DNA of 64,000 nucleotides, taken from NCBI RefSeq assembly GCF_029910235.1, contig NZ_CP112874.1, positions 2,976,001 to 3,040,000 on the forward strand, read 5' to 3'. Numbering within the stretch: the first letter of the stretch is position 1; every line of letters begins with the position of its first letter. This DNA is from Pseudanabaena galeata CCNP1313. Its GTDB lineage: Bacteria > Cyanobacteriota > Cyanobacteriia > Pseudanabaenales > Pseudanabaenaceae. The notes under the pieces are model-generated. The model worked only from the letters and a program-made list of their open reading frames with translations. It searched no databases and was not told the DNA's origin. The position numbers and the translations under genes are program-made. This document shows positions 1-9,700 of this stretch, in pieces.

Positions 1-68
1 GATAGTTCACGGGCAAGGTCGAGTAGTCCTGTTTTGTCAGAAACACTCAAAAGGGCAAGGGGTTTCAT
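1..68 (-). CDS. purH: PurH N-terminus (partial, cut by window edge)
   Basis: This is the first 22 codons of a minus-strand gene that leaves the window at base 1. The peptide begins MKPLALLSVSDKTGLLDLAR, which matches the start of the bifunctional AICAR transformylase/IMP cyclohydrolase, where LLSVSDKTG opens the MGS-like IMP cyclohydrolase domain. PurH carries out the last two steps of de novo IMP synthesis in the cytoplasm. I chose the ATG at 68 because a GGAG lies 9 bases upstream; in-frame ATGs at 83 and 89 would add five or seven residues. The catalytic parts are outside the window, so the call rests on this short but characteristic motif. Confidence 0.82.
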   Translation of the reverse strand, partial: MKPLALLSVSDKTGLLDLAREL

Positions 69-146
69 ACTATTTAGCTCCATATTCATGATGGGAGTTG
101 GGCAAAGCTTTGCCTTATAAACTTCCTGTGCCATTTTATCGCATGT

Positions 147-241
147 TACAGCGCTTTGCGCTCAAACCAAAACCCGTAAGGTTGCGCCCCTGCGGGGCGC
201 AACCTTACGGGTTTTGGTAATTTGTTCTGAACAGGTACTTT
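147..241. repeat. Chimeric palindromic element
   Basis: A 24-base perfect inverted repeat (167-190 and 194-217, loop TGC) lies between purH and the GST gene. The left flank starts TTACAGCGCTTTGCGCTC like the elements at 13528 and 49990. The right flank, read in reverse as AAGTACCTGTTCAGAACAAA, matches the elements at 48864 and 57960. It therefore looks like a recombinant of two of the element families described here. It could form a strong RNA hairpin and may serve as a terminator. Confidence 0.7.
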
Positions 242-916
242 TCAAGTAATCACGATCGCTGCTTGTGCTGGTGTCCACACAGGAAACTTCTGCATCACCA
301 ACTCAAATAGCTCACTAGTTTCATGCCATTTTAGCCATTGCTGCAAATGCAAATAAGAACTTGAGAGAAACCAATCTATATCTACATAGGCAAACTGCCT
401 CACAAAGGGGAAAATCGCAATATCCGAGAGGGTTTGCCGATCGCTAATCAAAAAACTATGAGTAGCATCAGATGGCGATCGCTGTTGCAGTTGAAGTTCT
501 AAAACTTTGAGAAACTCTTCCGCTTGTTGTCGATAGTCTTCCTGCGATTGATCAGGGAATCGGTTGGGGTACTTATAGCGATCAAGGGCGCGTTTAAATT
601 CATGGTCATTGGTATGGATAAGCTGTTGCGCGATCGCTACAGAATGATCAGGTAAATCTTGCCAATTGAGAGGATCATACTGTTGAATTGCCCAATTCAT
701 AATATCGAGACTCTCTTCCAAAACCATAAAATCTTGTCCAGTAAATATTTGCATTACAGGTGTTGTTCCCTTGGGCGAAATATCAAGCATTTCTCTAGAT
801 TTATTCTTTAAAGAGACTTCCCTCAGTTCATAACTGACACCTGCATAGGCAAGAGCCATTCTTGCGCGAATTGCATAGGGACAACGTCTGAAAGAATAAA
901 GAATGGGAAGATACAT
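242..916 (-). CDS. Glutathione S-transferase family protein
   Basis: A soluble protein of about 224 residues with a thioredoxin-like N-terminal domain (LPILYSFRRCPYAIRARMAL) and an all-helical C-terminal half, the usual two-domain GST layout. The CPYAIRAR segment sits where thioredoxin-fold GSTs bind glutathione, and TTPVMQ followed by LEESLDI matches the glutathione-contact loop. The likely role is glutathione conjugation or reduction in detoxification; the substrate cannot be read from the sequence. An ATG at 943 adds nine hydrophobic residues, but the family normally begins at the start used here. No clear Shine-Dalgarno is seen for either. It is monocistronic between palindromic elements. 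Confidence 0.83.
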   Translation of the reverse strand: MYLPILYSFRRCPYAIRARMALAYAGVSYELREVSLKNKSREMLDISPKGTTPVMQIFTGQDFMVLEESLDIMNWAIQQYDPLNWQDLPDHSVAIAQQLIHTNDHEFKRALDRYKYPNRFPDQSQEDYRQQAEEFLKVLELQLQQRSPSDATHSFLISDRQTLSDIAIFPFVRQFAYVDIDWFLSSSYLHLQQWLKWHETSELFELVMQKFPVWTPAQAAIVIT

Positions 917-943
917 AACCGAACTAAGAAAGACAATTAGCAT

Positions 944-1498
944 ATTTTATAGCAATGGAAGAGATTGCTAGGAAATCAAAATCCAAATAAATAGAGGCAG
1001 TGCAAAGCACTGCCTCTATTTATGCCGTCTCTATTTATTTGGATTGCAAAACCTTCATTGCTTAATTACTGTCCGATTTTTGTTAGCGCGGCTTCGTAGC
1101 GCTAACAAAAATCGGTTCCTGTTAAATTTCATAACCCTTACCTAAAACAACGTCAATTCGACGAAAGCGAAAAATGGCAAGAATCGCTTAGCGATTCTTG
1201 CCATTTTTCGCCATTTGCGGCGTGCTTCGCACGCCGCAAATGGCTATATCGAACTCACGTTAAAACAAAAATAGTTGCATTGTCATCTTGAAAGAGGATT
1301 TGGAGACCAAATCCCTACATTTTTTACAGGTAGGGGCTTGGTCTCCAAGCCCCATCTCCGCTTCTTAATAATTCATTGCGATACTTCTATGTTTCTCTTG
1401 CTAGAAACTGTAATCTGTAATACCTTTGTCTCATAGGCGATCGCCTTAAATACAGTAGTAAAAAGCCATAAAATATCCAAATATAACTGCATTAATTC
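944..1498. other. Gene-free spacer filled with palindromic repeats
   Basis: This spacer between the GST gene and the BMP lipoprotein gene holds no supported gene. It contains a nested inverted repeat at 981-1044 in which one arm can pair with either of two partners, a 17-base-arm palindrome at 1073-1115, the 113-bp element at 1149-1261, and an inverted repeat with TTGGAGACCAA arms near 1300-1352. The last 130 bases are AT-rich and probably hold the promoter of the BMP importer. Confidence 0.7.
1149..1261. mobile_element. 113-bp MITE-like element, family F1, copy 1
   Basis: The ends are imperfect inverted repeats: AACGTCAATTCGA at the left and TCGAACTCACGTT at the right. The interior holds two palindromes. 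The element is flanked by an exact 5-base duplication, AAAAC at 1144-1148 and again at 1262-1266. A second copy of the same 113-base length lies at 17807-17919. It has no coding capacity, so mobilisation would need a transposase encoded elsewhere. Confidence 0.82.
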
Positions 1499-2773
1499 AT
1501 GGGAATAATCACTAATAGAGTTTCTTCTATAGTCTCTGGCAAGAATCTATGGGTCGCAGCATTGGGAGCAATACTTACTGGAGCCTGTAATAGTACTCCC
1601 ACACCTCCAGTCTCAACCGCTCCAGCATCAACCACAGGCGCAACCACCGCTTCTCCAGATGCAAAAGAATTTAAAGCCGCAATGATTTTAGTAGGCCCAC
1701 AAAATGATTCTGGTTGGAACCAAGGTCATTACGAAGCCTCAAAATATGTAATGGAGAAGCAGTCAGGCATTCAATTTGACTATGTAGATAAGGTCAATCC
1801 AGGCGATCGCCCTAATGTTAAAGCTTCACAAGTAGCTGATGATCTAATTGCTAAGGGGGCAAAGCTAGTATTTTTCAACTCAGATGATTTTAAGGATGAT
1901 GCTCTAGAAACTGCTAAAAAGCATCCTACTGTGTCCGTAATTCATGCCAGTGGCGATTACGCTTGGAAAGAAGGCAAAAACTTCAAAAACCAGCCAAATC
2001 TTAGCAATGTCATGCCTCAAATCGAGTATGGGCGAATGATTTCGGGATGTGCGGCGGCGCTCAATTCGGAGACGGGCAAAATCGGTTTTGTGGGGCCATT
2101 AATTAATGACGAAACCCGTAGACTCGTTTCGGCAAGTTATTTGGGCGCTAGGTATTGCTGGCAAACCTACCGCAAAAAGAATCCTGAAGACTTGACGTTT
2201 AAGGTGGTCTGGATTGGCTTCTGGTTCAATATTCCTGGGCAGACTCTCGATCCCACTAAAGTCTCCGATGACTTTTATAACAGTGACTTTGATGTGGTGA
2301 TGAGTGGCATTGACACGCCTGAAGTCGCAGTCCAAGGCAAGAAAGCGGCGGAATCTGGCAAGAAGATCAAGTATCTACACTATGGACTCAAAACTGGTTG
2401 CAATGTTGCTCCCGATATTTGTATAGGTGTCCCCTATTACAACTGGGGACCCGCATACCTTGATCAAACCAAAAAAGCGAAGGAAGGCAAATTTACAGGG
2501 GAATTTATTTCCGCAGCACCTAACTGGAAGGATTTGAATAATCCTGATACTTCCGCAGTGGGATTTGAGAAGGGCAAAGCCTTGACTCCAGAAAGCGATA
2601 AGTTCTTGACAGAATTTATTACTGGTTTGGGTGATGGCAGCATCAGTCTTTTTAAAGGTCCTCTGAACTATCAAGATGGTACTCCTTTTCTGAAGGAAGG
2701 CGAGACGGCAACTCCACAACAGATCTGGTACTTTACCAGCTTGTTGCAAGGTATTGAAGGTGCAAGTAAATAA
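1499..2773 (+). CDS. BMP-family ABC transporter substrate-binding lipoprotein
   Basis: A 424-residue periplasmic binding protein of the basic membrane protein (Med/PnrA-like) family, which binds nucleosides for ABC import. The N-terminus has a lipoprotein signal ending in LTGAC, with Cys30 as the lipidated residue, followed by a Ser/Thr/Pro/Ala-rich linker to about residue 55. The mature domain opens with ILVGPQNDSGWNQGHYEAS, the family's first strand and ligand loop. The double ATPase and two permeases follow on the same strand, completing an importer. Purine or pyrimidine nucleosides are the likely cargo, inferred from the family. The 3' spacer contains palindromic GATCCCCC repeats that could attenuate the transcript and make this protein more abundant than the membrane parts. 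Confidence 0.88.
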   Translation: MGIITNRVSSIVSGKNLWVAALGAILTGACNSTPTPPVSTAPASTTGATTASPDAKEFKAAMILVGPQNDSGWNQGHYEASKYVMEKQSGIQFDYVDKVNPGDRPNVKASQVADDLIAKGAKLVFFNSDDFKDDALETAKKHPTVSVIHASGDYAWKEGKNFKNQPNLSNVMPQIEYGRMISGCAAALNSETGKIGFVGPLINDETRRLVSASYLGARYCWQTYRKKNPEDLTFKVVWIGFWFNIPGQTLDPTKVSDDFYNSDFDVVMSGIDTPEVAVQGKKAAESGKKIKYLHYGLKTGCNVAPDICIGVPYYNWGPAYLDQTKKAKEGKFTGEFISAAPNWKDLNNPDTSAVGFEKGKALTPESDKFLTEFITGLGDGSISLFKGPLNYQDGTPFLKEGETATPQQIWYFTSLLQGIEGASK

Positions 2774-2779
2774 ATAAAT

Positions 2780-2837
2780 GATCCCCCTCAATCCCCCTTG
2801 TAAAGGGGGAAGAAGAAAATTCTCCCCCCTTTACAAG
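2780..2837. repeat. GATCCCCC-type palindromic repeat, truncated copy
   Basis: Begins GATCCCCCTCAATCCCCC and folds back through AAGGGGGAAG with CTCCCCCCTT, but lacks the outer right arm seen in the copies at 2882 and 5629. It directly follows the stop codon of the BMP lipoprotein gene. Confidence 0.72.
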
Positions 2838-2881
2838 CTACCGTGTACACACAAGTTATCAGCTATAGCGTGAGTTACTAA

Positions 2882-2956
2882 AGATCCCCCTCAATCCCCC
2901 TTGTAAAGGGAAGAAGAAAATTCTCCCCCCTTTTTCAAGGGGGGCTGGGGGGATCT
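2882..2956. repeat. GATCCCCC-type palindromic repeat, full copy
   Basis: The outer arms AGATCCCCCTCAATCCCCC and GGGGGGCTGGGGGGATCT pair, with an inner AAGGG/CCCTT stem. It lies between the binding protein and ATPase genes of the importer, about 60 bases before the ATPase start. Confidence 0.8.
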
Positions 2957-3016
2957 AAACTCTAAAACGCAGATAGAAAGGGGTTATTGGCAAGACCTGG
3001 ATACCATGGGACAAAA

Positions 3017-4564
3017 ATGAAAGTTGAACTTAGCCATATTTATAAATCCTTTGGCAATGTCAAGGCAAATCAAGATATCTCAATGACCGTTGAGGCGGGA
3101 AGTGTCTATGGGATCTTGGGCGAAAATGGGGCAGGGAAAAGTACTTTATCTAAAGTTCTCAGTGGCTTTATCACTAAAGATGCTGGCAAGATTTTGTTAG
3201 ATGGAATTGAAGTTGACATTAAAACTCCTGCTGATGCCATCTGTGCTGGGATTGGGATGTTACATCAAGATCCCTTAGATTTTCCTTCGCTATCTGTTTT
3301 AGATAATTTCATGGCAGGGAGAAGTACTTTAAGCAAAAAGATCGGTAGAAAGAGGGTTAACACTCATAATCGTCATGATCTCATTAAAGAACTTCGACAG
3401 CTATGTGCCGCTTTTGGCTTTGATTTGCATCCTAGCGATCGCCTATCAAATCTCACTGTAGGAGAGCGTCAACAGCTAGAGATATTGCGGCTTTTGTCCC
3501 TTGGGGTCAAGACATTAATTTTAGATGAGCCAACCACGGGTATTTCTGCTTCCCAAAAAAAGGCTCTATTTACAGCAGTCAAACAATTGGCAGCCGAGGG
3601 GAAATCGATTATTTTTGTGTCGCATAAATTAGAAGATGTGGAAGAACTATGCGATCGCCTGATGGTAATGCGTCAAGGTGCGGTGATTGGGGAAGCGGAA
3701 GTGAAGGGACGTGATTCCGCCGAGTTAGCAGCTTCTTTAGTTGACATGATGTTTGGACATGATCTTGCCATACCTGCTAAACATTCAACGAGCATAGAGC
3801 AGACCGCCCCTGCTTTGGTAATTCAGGATTTACAAATTGATGGCGATCGCTTGAGTTTGCAGATTGATAAATTAACTGTGCAGTCTGGTGAAATTATTGG
3901 ATTAGCAGGGTTAGAAGGCAATGGACAACAGTTGCTATTGCTTGCCTGTGCGGGCTTACTGAAGCCAAAATCTGGCAAGATTTGCCTCAATGATCTGGAT
4001 ATGACCAATCGCGCCTATCGTAACTTTTTGAAGGCAGGAATTGCCTATTTACCAGCCGATCGCTTGCAAGATGGTCTGATTCGGGGGCTATCGATCCATG
4101 AGCATTTTATGTTGCGCCAATCTAATGCGAAATCCAATCTAGAATCTAATTCAAAATCTAATGCTGGATTTTTGATTAATTGGAGTGATACTCGCAAATA
4201 TACACATCAGGCGATCGAGACTTTTAATATTCGCGGTAAACCATCGACTCGGGTGGAGAAATTATCGGGAGGTAATCAACAACGCACCCAAATCTCACTC
4301 TTGCCAGATCAATTGAGTTTACTATTAATGGAACAGCCCACTAGAGGGCTAGACATCGAATCGACTCTCTGGATTTGGAAACAGATGATGGAGCGCTGCG
4401 AACAAGGCATGAGTATTTTGTTTATCTCTTCTGATCTCGATGAGATTTTGCAATATAGCGATCGCATCCTTGTATTTTGCGGCGGTAAAGTTTCTCAACC
4501 TATCGATGCTAAAACCTTAACAGTTGATAAACTCGGTCAAGCGATCGGAGGGAAGTTTGATTAG
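3017..4564 (+). CDS. BMP-type nucleoside ABC transporter, double ATP-binding protein
   Basis: A tandem ABC ATPase of about 515 residues that powers the importer. The first domain has Walker A GENGAGKST (near residue 35), signature LTVGERQQ and Walker B LILDEPTTG. The second has the degenerate Walker A GLEGNGQQ, signature LSGGNQQ and Walker B LLLMEQPTRG. This strong-weak pairing is typical of the sugar/nucleoside (RbsA/NupA-like) class. I chose the ATG at 3017 because MKVELSHIYKSFG resembles family N-termini. A TTG at 2987 has a better AAGGGG upstream and would add ten residues. The gene ends inside the start region of the next permease. Confidence 0.9.
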   Translation: MKVELSHIYKSFGNVKANQDISMTVEAGSVYGILGENGAGKSTLSKVLSGFITKDAGKILLDGIEVDIKTPADAICAGIGMLHQDPLDFPSLSVLDNFMAGRSTLSKKIGRKRVNTHNRHDLIKELRQLCAAFGFDLHPSDRLSNLTVGERQQLEILRLLSLGVKTLILDEPTTGISASQKKALFTAVKQLAAEGKSIIFVSHKLEDVEELCDRLMVMRQGAVIGEAEVKGRDSAELAASLVDMMFGHDLAIPAKHSTSIEQTAPALVIQDLQIDGDRLSLQIDKLTVQSGEIIGLAGLEGNGQQLLLLACAGLLKPKSGKICLNDLDMTNRAYRNFLKAGIAYLPADRLQDGLIRGLSIHEHFMLRQSNAKSNLESNSKSNAGFLINWSDTRKYTHQAIETFNIRGKPSTRVEKLSGGNQQRTQISLLPDQLSLLLMEQPTRGLDIESTLWIWKQMMERCEQGMSILFISSDLDEILQYSDRILVFCGGKVSQPIDAKTLTVDKLGQAIGGKFD

Positions 4565-5612
4565 TATTGTGAATAATTTGCAAATTCTCAAAAAGTTGCC
4601 AAGGGTCGCCTATTTTCGGATTGGGGCTTTTGTGGTTGCGCTCTTGTTTATCTCTGGGGTGATTTTGCTATCTAGTGGCTCACCCTTTCAAGTCGCAGCA
4701 GGAATGTGGAATGGAGCTTTTGGTAGTAGCGATCGCTTTGCCAGAGTTATTTCCACTCTCTGCCCTCTATTACTTGCCGCCTGTGGATTGATTTTTACCT
4801 TCACCGCAGGTTTGTATAACTTAGGGATCGAAGGTCAAATTACGGCGGGGGCGATCGCCTCTACATTCTTGTTAAGGCTAATTCCTGAAGGTTTTCCACC
4901 TGCGATCGCCATTACCTTAGCAATATTATCTGGGATTATCGGTGGCGGTATATGGGGCTTACTGACGGGAATGTTGAATATTTATGGCAAGGTCAACGAG
5001 ATTTTTGCAGGTTTAGGCATGAACTTCACGGCTCAAGGATTAGCTCTATATTTAGTCTTTGGTCCTTGGAAGCGATCGGGAGTTGCCTCAATGAGTGGCA
5101 CAGAGCCATTTAGTGATGCTTTTTCTCTGCCCACCGTCGGTAATACTGACTTCAGCCCGATCGCCTTAGCGATCGCCATAATCGCGCTGATCGTGACCGC
5201 AGTGATGATTAAAGCGACTTACTTTGGGTTGAAACTCAAAGCCGTGGGCAATAATCTGCGAGCCGCCTATGTGTTGGGCATTCCTGCGATCGCCCAAATG
5301 ATGAGCAGTTTTGTGATTTGTGGCGCTTTAGCAGGTATCGCGGGATCTTTGCAAGTGGTGGCAGTATTTCACCGCCTTATCCCCAATATTTCCAGTAATT
5401 TAGGCTTTTTAGCCCTGCTAGTAGTGATGCTGATTAATTACAATCCCTTCTTGATTTTGCCGATCGCTTTTCTATTTAGTTCTCTCAATGTTGGCAGTTT
5501 AGAATTACCGCTATCCCTCAGTTTAGATTCTTCACTCTCTGGGATTATTCAGGGCGCATTGCTTTTGTTTGCCATTCTTGGCGAAGGTTTGGCTAAGTTA
5601 TCTAAAGAATAA
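4557..5612 (+). CDS. BMP-type nucleoside ABC transporter permease 1
   Basis: A multi-pass inner-membrane protein of about 351 residues, the first of two permeases. FTFTAGLYNLGIEGQ is the conserved loop of the BPD_transp_2 family and matches the NupP/YufP type. No ATG is available near the 5' end. The TTG at 4557 overlaps the TGATTAG end of the ATPase gene and has GGAGG at 5 bases spacing, so translation is probably coupled. A TTG at 4524 would add 11 residues, and a GTG at 4569 is also possible. The gene is separated from the second permease by a palindromic repeat. Confidence 0.87.
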   Translation: MISIVNNLQILKKLPRVAYFRIGAFVVALLFISGVILLSSGSPFQVAAGMWNGAFGSSDRFARVISTLCPLLLAACGLIFTFTAGLYNLGIEGQITAGAIASTFLLRLIPEGFPPAIAITLAILSGIIGGGIWGLLTGMLNIYGKVNEIFAGLGMNFTAQGLALYLVFGPWKRSGVASMSGTEPFSDAFSLPTVGNTDFSPIALAIAIIALIVTAVMIKATYFGLKLKAVGNNLRAAYVLGIPAIAQMMSSFVICGALAGIAGSLQVVAVFHRLIPNISSNLGFLALLVVMLINYNPFLILPIAFLFSSLNVGSLELPLSLSLDSSLSGIIQGALLLFAILGEGLAKLSKE

Positions 5613-5628
5613 TGATCTTCTAATAAAG

Positions 5629-5710
5629 AGATCCCCCTCAATCCCCCTTAAAAAGGGGGAAGAAGATAATTAAATTCTCCCCCCTTTTTAAGGGGGGCTG
5701 GGGGGGATCT
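5629..5710. repeat. GATCCCCC-type palindromic repeat, full copy
   Basis: Third copy in the importer operon, between the two permease genes. The outer arms AGATCCCCCTCAATCCCCC and GGGGCTGGGGGGGATCT pair, enclosing an AAAAAGGGGG/CCCCCCTTTTT hairpin. If transcribed it would form a long stem inside the polycistronic message. Confidence 0.8.
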
Positions 5711-5744
5711 ACACCCTTAAACGTAGACAAAGAGACATACAACT

Positions 5745-6710
5745 ATGGACATCATCACAATTCTGGCTACAGCGATCGCCACTTCCACACCTTTGATTTT
5801 TGCCAGTATTGGTGAAACGATTACGGAACGCGCAGGTGTCATCAATCTATCTGCTGAAGGGACAATCTTGATGTCAGCGATGACTGGTTTTGCGGTTGCC
5901 AAGTTTTCTAATAGCTTGCTTTTAGGATTTGCGGCGGCGGCTCTAGTGGGAGCAGCGATCGCCTTAGTCGTGGCAATTGGCGCAATTACCCTCAAGCAAT
6001 CGCAAGTATCAATCGGGTTTGTATTAGCATTAATGTGTAGTGATTTGTCTTCTTTTTTAGGTAATCCTGTTGTGAGAGTCGAGGGAATTACGGTTCCCAG
6101 TTTCAGAATTCCTATTTTAGAGAATATTCCCATTTTAGGGAAATTGCTATTTCAGAGTGACTTGTTAGTTTATAGCAGCTATGTTTTAATTCTTGGTTCA
6201 TGGTTCTACTTCTATCGAACTCAAGGCGGATTAATCCTGCGAACTGTGGGAGAACAACCTGCGGCGGCTTTTGCGAGAGGCACTAATGTAATCAAAATGC
6301 GTTACATCTATACCCTCCTTGGTGGTGCATTAATGGGGATCGCAGGAGCCGCTTTTTCGTTGGATTTTAAAGCAGGATGGAGTCATCGCCATACGGCTGG
6401 TTATGGTTGGATTGCTTTAGCGATCGTCATTTTTGGTGGTTGGAATCCGCTGCGGGTCGCTTTAGGAGCCTATTTATTCGGAATTTTACAATCTCTAGCT
6501 AGCGTGGCTCAAAGTGCAATTCCTCAAGTGCCGACACAGGTATTTAACACGGCTCCCTTTGTACTGATGATCTTAATGTTGGCGCTGACTTCAGGCAAAT
6601 GGCTCGATCTTGTAATATCAGCTTTGCCGCGATCGCTTAAACAGGGCATATTGAATATGGTCAGAACCATACCACCTGCATCATTAGGGAAAGTATTTGA
6701 TCAAGACTAA
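5745..6710 (+). CDS. BMP-type nucleoside ABC transporter permease 2
   Basis: A 321-residue multi-pass membrane protein, the second permease of the importer (NupQ/YufQ type). [17 protein letters not shown] near the N-terminus is the hallmark loop of this branch of BPD_transp_2 permeases. It is the last gene of the operon. Its 3' end overlaps the convergent hybrid kinase gene by four bases (6707-6710), so the two genes share their terminal bases with no spacer for separate terminators. Confidence 0.88.
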   Translation: MDIITILATAIATSTPLIFASIGETITERAGVINLSAEGTILMSAMTGFAVAKFSNSLLLGFAAAALVGAAIALVVAIGAITLKQSQVSIGFVLALMCSDLSSFLGNPVVRVEGITVPSFRIPILENIPILGKLLFQSDLLVYSSYVLILGSWFYFYRTQGGLILRTVGEQPAAAFARGTNVIKMRYIYTLLGGALMGIAGAAFSLDFKAGWSHRHTAGYGWIALAIVIFGGWNPLRVALGAYLFGILQSLASVAQSAIPQVPTQVFNTAPFVLMILMLALTSGKWLDLVISALPRSLKQGILNMVRTIPPASLGKVFDQD

Positions 6711-9700
6711 ATCACGGGTTGCACATTATTTTCTTGAACGTATTTTAATAGCGATCGCTCAATCTGATTGATGTTGATAGGCTTACTGATGTAGTCATTC
6801 ATTCCCGCATTGATACAAGTATTGTAGTCCTCTTGTAAAGCGTCGGCTGTCAGAGCCACAATCCAAGGTCGAGTTTCAGAAGATGAGGCTTGACGAATTA
6901 TTTTAGTTGCGGTCAGTCCGTCCATGACAGGCATCTGCACATCCATAAATATAAAGTCAAAGGCTGTCTGAGATGCTCTCTCATAAATAATATTTACACA
7001 TTCACTACCATTATTAGCAATCTCAGCTTGACAACCTAGTTTTTGCAGCATGAGGAGAACTATTTTTTGATTAATAATATTATCTTCAACTATCAAGATA
7101 TTAATGGGAAGATGCTCAAAACTAGACTTCTTCTGATTGGTTAGAAAGGAGCCAAGCTCATTAACTGGCTTCCTAGTCAGGCTTTCCTCAACTATTGGTA
7201 AGATGATCGTAAAGTAGAATGCTGAACCTTGGGTATTGTGGTTAAAATATTCCGTCCCCCAATCAGATGGAGGATTGCCACCAACATTACCTCGGCTTTC
7301 TACCCAGATTGTGCCATCCATGAACTCTACAAGTCGCTTACAGATAGCTAAACCCAAACCAGTACCGCCAAACTGACGATTGATCGAAGCATCAGCTTGG
7401 GTAAAGGGTCTAAATAGCTTGTCAATGCGATCGCTATCAATGCCTATACCAGTATCGGTGATTGAGAATCTAAATTCATAGATATTTGCTGTAATCAACT
7501 TACAACTATAGCTGACGGAAACATAACCCTGCTCCGTAAACTTAATCGCATTACCAACAAGGTTGATCAAGATCTGTCGTAGCCTTGAGCTATCGCCTAA
7601 AACTGTGGTAGGAGCATTGTTATTACTATTAATGTAACATTGCAGATTAATATTTTTTTCAAAAGCCTGTTTGCTTAAGAGTTTACAAACAGAATTCATC
7701 GTATCTTTAAAATTAAATTCTTTCTGTTCTAGCTGGAGATTTCCAGATTCAATTTTCGAGAAGTCTAGAATGTCATTAATTACAGTTAACAGAGCATCTC
7801 CACTATCCAGAATAATCTGTACGAAATTCTTTTGATCCTCTCGTAACGGTGTAACAGATAATAGTTGAGCCATGCCAAGAACGCCATTCATAGGAGTACG
7901 GATTTCATGGCTCATGTTGGCAAGGAATTCACTCTTCGCTTTGCTAGCAGCTTCTGCTAGATTCTTGGCATGGGCTAAGGCGATTTCCGTTTGTTGATGT
8001 TCAGCTAGTTCCAGTTGCAGTTGTTGATAGAGGCTTACTTGCTGGATGGCGATCGCTAGTTGGTTGGCGATCGTCTGTACTAAGACAATTTCATCATCTT
8101 GCCACAGAGATCCTTTCTGATATCTGCTTAAGCTCAAGCTACCCCAAGTTTTTTCATTGACAATGATTGGAACTAGTAGCCAAGCCCCAGAGTTTCTTTG
8201 CGTCAATTCACGATTAATTGGATCTTCGATTGTATCAGTATCATTAATTTGGACTATCTCTTTTTGTTTAAGTATTTCTGCAAAAGGATTATCTTGATCG
8301 GGAATTTCCAACCCAACACTATCGAAAACTTCTGCTTGATCTCGATAGCTCGCAATGTATTCCCAAACTCTTTTCTCAATAACAAATTTGACTATACTTG
8401 CTTGTTCTAACTCTAACAAACTAGCGATCGCATTGATTGCCGAATTGAATACGATGTCTAAATCCAGTGAGCTACGAATTGTTTGGATAAATTGGTTAAG
8501 CATCTGTTCTCGCTGAATACTCTCCCTCAATGACTGTTCAGCTAGTTTACGTTGAGTAATATCTCGGCAAATACAAAACTGGATCACATCATCATCATAT
8601 TTAACAGAGTTGGCACTAACTTCCACATTACAAAACGAGCCATCCTTTTTACGATAGCAGGTTTCAAACATCGCTCTTTTTCCAGTCTTAAATTCTTGAA
8701 TACCCCGCATTAATTCTTCTTTTGACCATCTCACATCAATATCATAAATAGTCAGGCTGGCTATTTCTTCCAATGTGCAGCCGATCATCGTCGCAAAACT
8801 TGAGTTGCATTCAATAATATTTCCAAGTCCATCTAAGATTACAATTCCATCAAAAGAATCATCCCAAAGCATTTTATTGCGAATTAACTCTTTCTCCAAA
8901 GCGATTTCCATCTGTTTGTGATCGCTGATCTCTGAGACAATTCCATACCAAGCAGTATCGCCGTTTTCACGACGCTCTGGTCGCAAATTAGATTGTAACC
9001 ATTTAATGCCTGATGGAGTAATGATTCGCCATTCATGCTGCAAGGTTGATAATGTCTCTAGACTCAAGCCAACAGCCTCCCATAAATTTGCAATATCATC
9101 AGGATGAACCTGCTCAAAACAAAGATAGGGGTTTTGTAAGGTTTGATCAACTTTTAATTCATTGATATCCTCAAAAGCCGAGCTTAAATATTCAAAATAA
9201 GCAGAACCATCGGGTCTCTGCACAAGAATTTGGATAACTCCTGGCGATGACAATGCGATTTTTTGCAGCTTCTCCTCGCTTGATCGTAGGGCTTCTTCCG
9301 CTCGGCGGCGATCGCTTATATCACGGATAACAACGACCGCAGTATCTTCATGTAATGGCACGACCCGTACTTCTTCATAATGTAGCTCATCCTCAACTTC
9401 ATAAATTTGTTCGATAGTCTGTAATTCTCTAGTAAAAATTGCTTGTCGAATAGCTTGAAGTTGATTTGAGGCAATTTCCGATTCGGGTGGTAAGATTTCT
9501 GCAATATTCTTGCCAATAGGATCAATATCAGTAGGGATCAGGTCATGAAAGGTTTTAGGACGTTTTGATTCTAGATAAACACCATCTGATGTCACCAAGT
9601 TGATTATGTCTGGAATTGCGTTAATAATTGAACTCAACTTGTGTTTACTAGACTGAAGCTCAGCGGTTCGTTGTTGAACTTGTTGCTCTAGGGAGTTATT

